Source of the DNA: CAZFQG01 sp964520785
GTDB lineage: Bacteria > Planctomycetota > Planctomycetia > Pirellulales > Thermoguttaceae
DNA: 18,418 nucleotides
Direction of reading: 5' to 3'
Assembly (NCBI GenBank): GCA_964520785.1
Contig: CAZFQG010000125.1
Location: 1-18,418, forward strand
Shown piece by piece: positions 15,645 through 18,418 of the stretch. The position numbers and the translations under genes are program-made. Below the pieces are notes generated by a model that was given only the letters and a program-made list of their open reading frames with translations, was not told the DNA's origin and searched no databases. The number at the start of each line of letters is the position of its first letter. Position 1 is the stretch's first letter.

Positions 15645-15756
15645 AGAACTCGTATAGAATTAACTTCCCGAATTCCCGGGGGCAACCCCGAATTTCACTC
15701 CGCTGCGCTGCGTGAAAATCGGGATAGGCCCCCCAACTAAATTTGCGGACAAGTTC
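15645..15756. repeat. MITE-like palindromic element
   Basis: Ends are inverted (AGAACTCGT at 15645-15653, and the complement of AGAACTTGT at 15748-15756) with one mismatch. Inside, TTTCAC (15683-15688) and GTGAAA (15712-15717) flank a GC-rich core, forming a second, nested symmetry. There is no open reading frame of note. It lies in the gap between two convergent genes. Confidence 0.5.
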
Positions 15757-15766
15757 TAAGGGGACG

Positions 15767-15789
15767 GGGGTCGTTTCCGTGCCGACCCC
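15767..15789. terminator. GC-rich hairpin between convergent genes
   Basis: A 7-bp stem (GGGGTCG, 15767-15773; CGACCCC, 15783-15789) with a 9-base loop sits between the lyase-like gene and the HEAT gene, which converge. There is no T tract on either strand, so termination is only a possibility; it may instead be part of a dispersed repeat. Confidence 0.35.
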
Positions 15790-15832
15790 GCTTGAAAACG
15801 ATTCCCGACCCGGCTTTCGTGTGAAGGCACGT

Positions 15833-16981
15833 TCATTTCGTGATCTTCTCGATTGCGGCGCGGGCGGCCTTCCGCAGAGTCTCGTCCGAATCGTGCGTGG
15901 CTGCTTCCTTGATCAGAGGTATCGCCGCCTTGGCCTCGGGACCGATTTCGCCCAGTGCCTGTACGACCAGAACTCGATCAACGCGGTCGAGTTTCGAGAA
16001 CGCTTCTATCAACGCGGGGACGGCTTGTTTCGATCGCCGCCCGATGTTCTTCACATACAGGATGGCGACCTCTCGAACATCTCGGTCTTCGTCTTCCAGG
16101 CGTTCAATGAGTGTCGGCATAACGATTTCCGGATCGGGTTGTGGATGCATTCCGCGAAGGGCTTCCAGCGCGCCCTTGCGGGCCAAGCCACTTTGGTCCT
16201 TCGTGGCGGCGACGAGTGCCGGCACCACGCCTTTGACACCTTGCCCCATTGTCGCCAGTACACGCGCGGCGGAGTAACGAACCTCAAATTCCTTGTCCCT
16301 GAGTGACTCGGTAAGTGCCGGGACGGCTTCGGCGCCGTATTTCTCCAAGGCGGGCACCGCATATAGGCGAACTCCCGGATCGCCGTCCTTCGTGGCCGCG
16401 ATAAGTACCGGAAGGGCGTCTTTGCTGGGCGGGAATCGACGCAGCATAAGCGCCGCGAAACGACGTGTGTTCTTATCTTTGCTCTTGAGGGCCGGAATCA
16501 GTGGTTTTGTCGCGGGCGCGCCGATCCTCTGCAAAGCGAAGTCAGCGGCTTGGCAAACCATTTGTTCGTCCGGATAACTCGAGGCGGCGTCATGGACCTT
16601 CATGACGCGGAGAATTTCGACGGCAGCCTCCTCGCCGTATCCGTTGGCTCCAAAGGCGCCCATCGCCTTGAGCGCTTCGACCCGGAGTTCGGCCTTCAAC
16701 TCCGTCTGGAGTTCCTGTTGCCACCAGGCGAAGTCCTTGCCGTCGTACCGCATTAACCGCCGTTTCGGCTCGGACGGACGCGTCTCGTCCTCGCACAGTT
16801 CGGCGACCTTTTCCACTACTTCTACTTTGGGCTCGTCACCGCCCTCACACTGCGGCGCGTTCTTACCAGATTCGGTTGTCCCGGCAAGCAGTGCGATCGG
16901 CATGACCGCCGCCGCGACCGCGAGCAACGCAAGCCGAACCCGCCAAGAGGCCTTGTGTTTCAATCCTTCCCGAAGAATCAT
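15833..16981 (-). CDS. Membrane-anchored HEAT-repeat protein; residual C-terminus of an M56 (BlaR1-type) protein
   Basis: The 382-residue product starts with a basic segment (MILREGLKHKASWRVR) and a hydrophobic helix (LALLAVAAAVMPIALLAG), then a charged linker. From about residue 95 to the end it consists of HEAT-type helical repeats (for example ALPVLIAATKDGDPGVRLYA, AVPALTESLRDKEFEVRYSA, AIPLIKEAATHDSDETLRKA). The repeats would form a scaffold for protein contacts, outside the cytoplasm if the anchor is oriented as in BlaR1. The start at 16981 has an excellent AAGGAG site 7-8 bases upstream. The same frame continues upstream without a stop to 17140 and reads as the end of an M56 peptidase domain, so this gene appears to be what is left after that domain was lost. 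It lies downstream of blaI on the same strand. Confidence 0.78.
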   Translation of the reverse strand: MILREGLKHKASWRVRLALLAVAAAVMPIALLAGTTESGKNAPQCEGGDEPKVEVVEKVAELCEDETRPSEPKRRLMRYDGKDFAWWQQELQTELKAELRVEALKAMGAFGANGYGEEAAVEILRVMKVHDAASSYPDEQMVCQAADFALQRIGAPATKPLIPALKSKDKNTRRFAALMLRRFPPSKDALPVLIAATKDGDPGVRLYAVPALEKYGAEAVPALTESLRDKEFEVRYSAARVLATMGQGVKGVVPALVAATKDQSGLARKGALEALRGMHPQPDPEIVMPTLIERLEDEDRDVREVAILYVKNIGRRSKQAVPALIEAFSKLDRVDRVLVVQALGEIGPEAKAAIPLIKEAATHDSDETLRKAARAAIEKITK

Positions 16982-17140
16982 CTCAAATCTCCTTACGGTT
17001 GGTGAATTCTTATGGAACCCACACGCCATCGGGGGCGTGACGGGACGAAAGTCGGATAGAAAATCGATCGTTTTGAGCAATGTATTCGCGTAACTCTTCG
17101 CCGTGCCGGGAAACGCCCACAGTACCCAGGCATCGCAGCC
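16982..17140 (-). pseudogene. Remnant of the M56 (BlaR1-type) sensor/peptidase domain
   Basis: Directly after the blaI stop the same reading frame gives GCDAWVLWAFPGTAKSYANT, then LLKTIDFLSDFRPVTPPMAC, then GFHKNSPTVRRFE, running into the HEAT protein. Planctomycete M56 proteins carry a very similar block (CDAWVVWALP...YA..LL...DFLS) between the zinc-binding HExxH region and their last membrane helix. Everything N-terminal to this block, including HExxH and a start codon, is absent. No ribosome site precedes this stretch; the only good one is at its end, for 16981. Confidence 0.72.
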
Positions 17141-17518
17141 TCAAGGAGCCTCGTCAATCAATTTCCGAATCGTCTCGCGATCCGCGGGACACAGCCGGGC
17201 GCCTTCCGTCAGATGGACCAGCAACGGCGTGAGCGAGCCGTCGCACAGGCGCGCCGCGATACTCTGGAGTTCGCGACCGATCAAGTCCGCCCGGTCGATT
17301 GTCGCGGTGAAAACGTGCGTCGCCCGGCCGCGGTCCCGGGCGACGTACCCTTTTTTCTCCAACCGCTCCAGAAGCTTCTGCACCGTCCCGTACCGGGAGG
17401 TCGTGCATTCCTCGTACAGCAGGGCCGTGATCCGCCGGATTGTCGCCGGTCCGTCCGTCCAAAGGACCTCCAGAACGTCCAACTCGGCGTCCGTGACATG
17501 GGCCGGTCGTGATGGCAT
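17141..17518 (-). CDS. blaI: BlaI/MecI/CopY-family transcriptional repressor
   Basis: A 125-residue protein of usual family length. The winged helix occupies about residues 7-75: VTDAELDVLEVLWTDGPATI, RRITALLYEE, then the recognition region TSRYGTVQKLLERLEKKGYV, and the wing ARDRGRATHVFTATI. A C-terminal helical dimerisation part follows, ending RKLIDEAP. In the classical system BlaI represses its own promoter until the membrane M56 protease BlaR1 triggers its cleavage. Here the stop codon (TGA, 17143-17141) is followed in the same frame by only the tail of such an M56 protein, so the usual signal input seems lost. A promoter and palindromic operator lie directly upstream. The regulated genes are unknown; BlaI of planctomycetes is not generally tied to beta-lactam resistance. 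Confidence 0.9.
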   Translation of the reverse strand: MPSRPAHVTDAELDVLEVLWTDGPATIRRITALLYEECTTSRYGTVQKLLERLEKKGYVARDRGRATHVFTATIDRADLIGRELQSIAARLCDGSLTPLLVHLTEGARLCPADRETIRKLIDEAP

Positions 17519-17538
17519 GTTTCGATCTCGCTAACCTA

Positions 17539-17551
17539 AGACACGTTGTCT
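17539..17551. promoter_or_regulatory. Candidate BlaI operator
   Basis: AGACA-CGT-TGTCT is a perfect palindrome with 5-bp arms, lying just downstream of the predicted blaI transcription start. The ACA...TGT core is in keeping with BlaI/CopY-type sites. Confidence 0.6.
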
Positions 17552-17560
17552 GATGCGGTT

Positions 17561-17589
17561 ATTCTAAGTCAAAGCGTCTGAGATGCCAA
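17561..17589 (-). promoter_or_regulatory. Promoter of blaI
   Basis: On the minus strand TTGGCA (17589-17584), a 17-base spacer and TAGAAT (17566-17561) predict a start near 17554, immediately before the palindrome at 17551-17539. Confidence 0.7.
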
Positions 17590-17660
17590 GGGGGATTGAG
17601 CGAAAGATCAGAAGCACGGGAGTTGGCCCCGACGGGAAGATACTGGTGATTCTGGCGCTA

Positions 17661-17690
17661 TTGTAAAAATCACCTGCAAAGACTTATAAT
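17661..17690 (+). promoter_or_regulatory. Promoter of metK
   Basis: TTGTAA (17661-17666), an 18-base spacer and a perfect TATAAT (17685-17690) predict a start near 17697 and a leader of about 64 bases. I see no SAM-riboswitch core in that leader, only a weak 4-bp hairpin (TTCC...GGAA). Confidence 0.65.
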
Positions 17691-17760
17691 TCTCCCATCT
17701 TGAAACACCATTTCCCTTGCGTGGAAGATTCAGTATTTTTTATAGAAAAAGGAGTGACAA

Positions 17761-18418
17761 GTGGAGCGCGAGCAGTTTGTCTTCACGAGTGAAGCGGTAA
17801 GTATGGGGCATCCGGATAAGCTGGCGGATCAGATCTCCGATGGCATCTTGGATGCGCTACTCCAGCAGGACCCCCTAAGCCGGGTAGCATGTGAGACATT
17901 GGTCACGACGGGGCTCGCGCTCATCGCCGGAGAGATTACCACAAAAGCCGTAATCAACTACCCGGACGTGGTTCGCCGTGTCATTCGCGAGGTCGGCTAC
18001 ACGGACGACCGGATGGGAATTTGCGATAGGACCTGTGCCGTGCTGGTGTCGCTGGACCGCCAAAGTCCCGACATCGCGATGGGGGTGAACGAGAACGCCG
18101 AGTCCGAAAAAACGATCGGGGCGGGAGACCAAGGAATGATGTTCGGGTACGCATGCAACGACACGCCCGAGCTGATGCCGCTCCCAATCGCGTTGGCCCA
18201 CCAGATCATCAACCGTCTTACCGAATCGCGTCAGAAAGGCGAGGTGGCGTGGTTGCGTCCGGACAGCAAGAGCCAGGTAACGATCGCCTACGACGAGGGG
18301 AAGCCGGTCCGCGTTGAGACGGTCGTCGTTTCCACCCAGCACGACTCGGACGTGTCGCAAGGGGAGATCCGGGATTATATCGTTCGAAACATCGTCGAGC
18401 CGATCCTTCCGGAGCATT
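17761..18418 (+). CDS. metK: S-adenosylmethionine synthetase, 5' part (runs off the window)
   Basis: The first 219 codons of MetK, which makes S-adenosylmethionine from methionine and ATP in the cytoplasm. Recognisable are FTSEAVSMGHPDKLADQISD (residues 8-27, with the ATP-binding GHPDK), the TTGLALIAGEITT block, and the GAGDQGMMFGYA loop. The protein is normally about 385-400 residues, so a little over half is present; truncation is by the window edge. The start is GTG at 17761, placed by AAGGAG 6 bases upstream and by the normal N-terminal length before GHPDK. It is transcribed away from blaI, from its own promoter. Confidence 0.95.
   Translation, partial: MEREQFVFTSEAVSMGHPDKLADQISDGILDALLQQDPLSRVACETLVTTGLALIAGEITTKAVINYPDVVRRVIREVGYTDDRMGICDRTCAVLVSLDRQSPDIAMGVNENAESEKTIGAGDQGMMFGYACNDTPELMPLPIALAHQIINRLTESRQKGEVAWLRPDSKSQVTIAYDEGKPVRVETVVVSTQHDSDVSQGEIRDYIVRNIVEPILPEH

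Noticed and set aside
17697..17760. SAM riboswitch in the metK leader
   Set aside because: The leader is about 64 bases, and I find neither the SAM-I four-way junction elements nor a SAM-II type pseudoknot core.

Overview
The window looks like a piece of a planctomycete chromosome (Pirellulales-like), probably from a draft or metagenome assembly, since it contains one run of 10 Ns. The assignment rests on gene content: a DUF1559 prepilin-like protein followed by a small carboxypeptidase-regulatory-like lipoprotein, a secreted protein carrying a dockerin and a PEP-CTERM tail, BlaI next to the tail of an M56 (BlaR1-type) protein fused to HEAT repeats, a ThuA-domain protein, and several large secreted carbohydrate-active enzymes. 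Base composition is GC-rich, with a few AT-rich regulatory islands.

Layout. (1) 1-164: 3' part of a tRNA-Ala(GGC) and its terminator. (2) 206-3356, minus strand: dockerin/PEP-CTERM secreted protein, then DUF1559 prepilin-like protein, then a small lipoprotein. (3) 3415-3605: a composite palindromic repeat in the intergenic space. (4) 3659-9207, minus strand: an apparent operon with its own promoter and an AT-rich operator, encoding a GntR/FCD regulator, an NPCBM-GH36 alpha-galactosidase-like enzyme and a second GH36 paralogue joined to it by an ATGA overlap. (5) 9218-10953: an island of gene debris bracketed by two similar short direct repeats. It holds the C-terminal remnant of an unidentified protein, an intact hicB antitoxin followed by hicA broken by two nonsense codons, and the C-terminal third of a DUF1559 protein. 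(6) 11091-15614, plus strand: a ThuA-domain protein and a very large heparinase II/III-like polysaccharide lyase candidate with its own promoter. (7) 15645-15789: a MITE-like palindromic element and a hairpin between convergent genes. (8) 15833-17589, minus strand: blaI with a good promoter and a palindromic operator, followed by the decapitated remainder of an M56-HEAT protein. (9) 17661-18418, plus strand: promoter and 5' two-thirds or less of metK, which runs off the window.

How the genes fit together. Regions 4 and 6 suggest scavenging of complex galactose- and uronate-containing polysaccharides: exported GH36 enzymes under a FCD-type metabolite-sensing repressor, and a separate lyase-like enzyme beside a ThuA protein. 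The substrate is inferred from family membership only. The two observations I would follow first are the in-frame loss of the M56 sensor/protease domain directly after blaI, which leaves a membrane-anchored HEAT protein with its own ribosome binding site, and the hicBA locus in which only the toxin is destroyed. I found no CRISPR array, prophage or complete transposon, and no system I would call wholly new.
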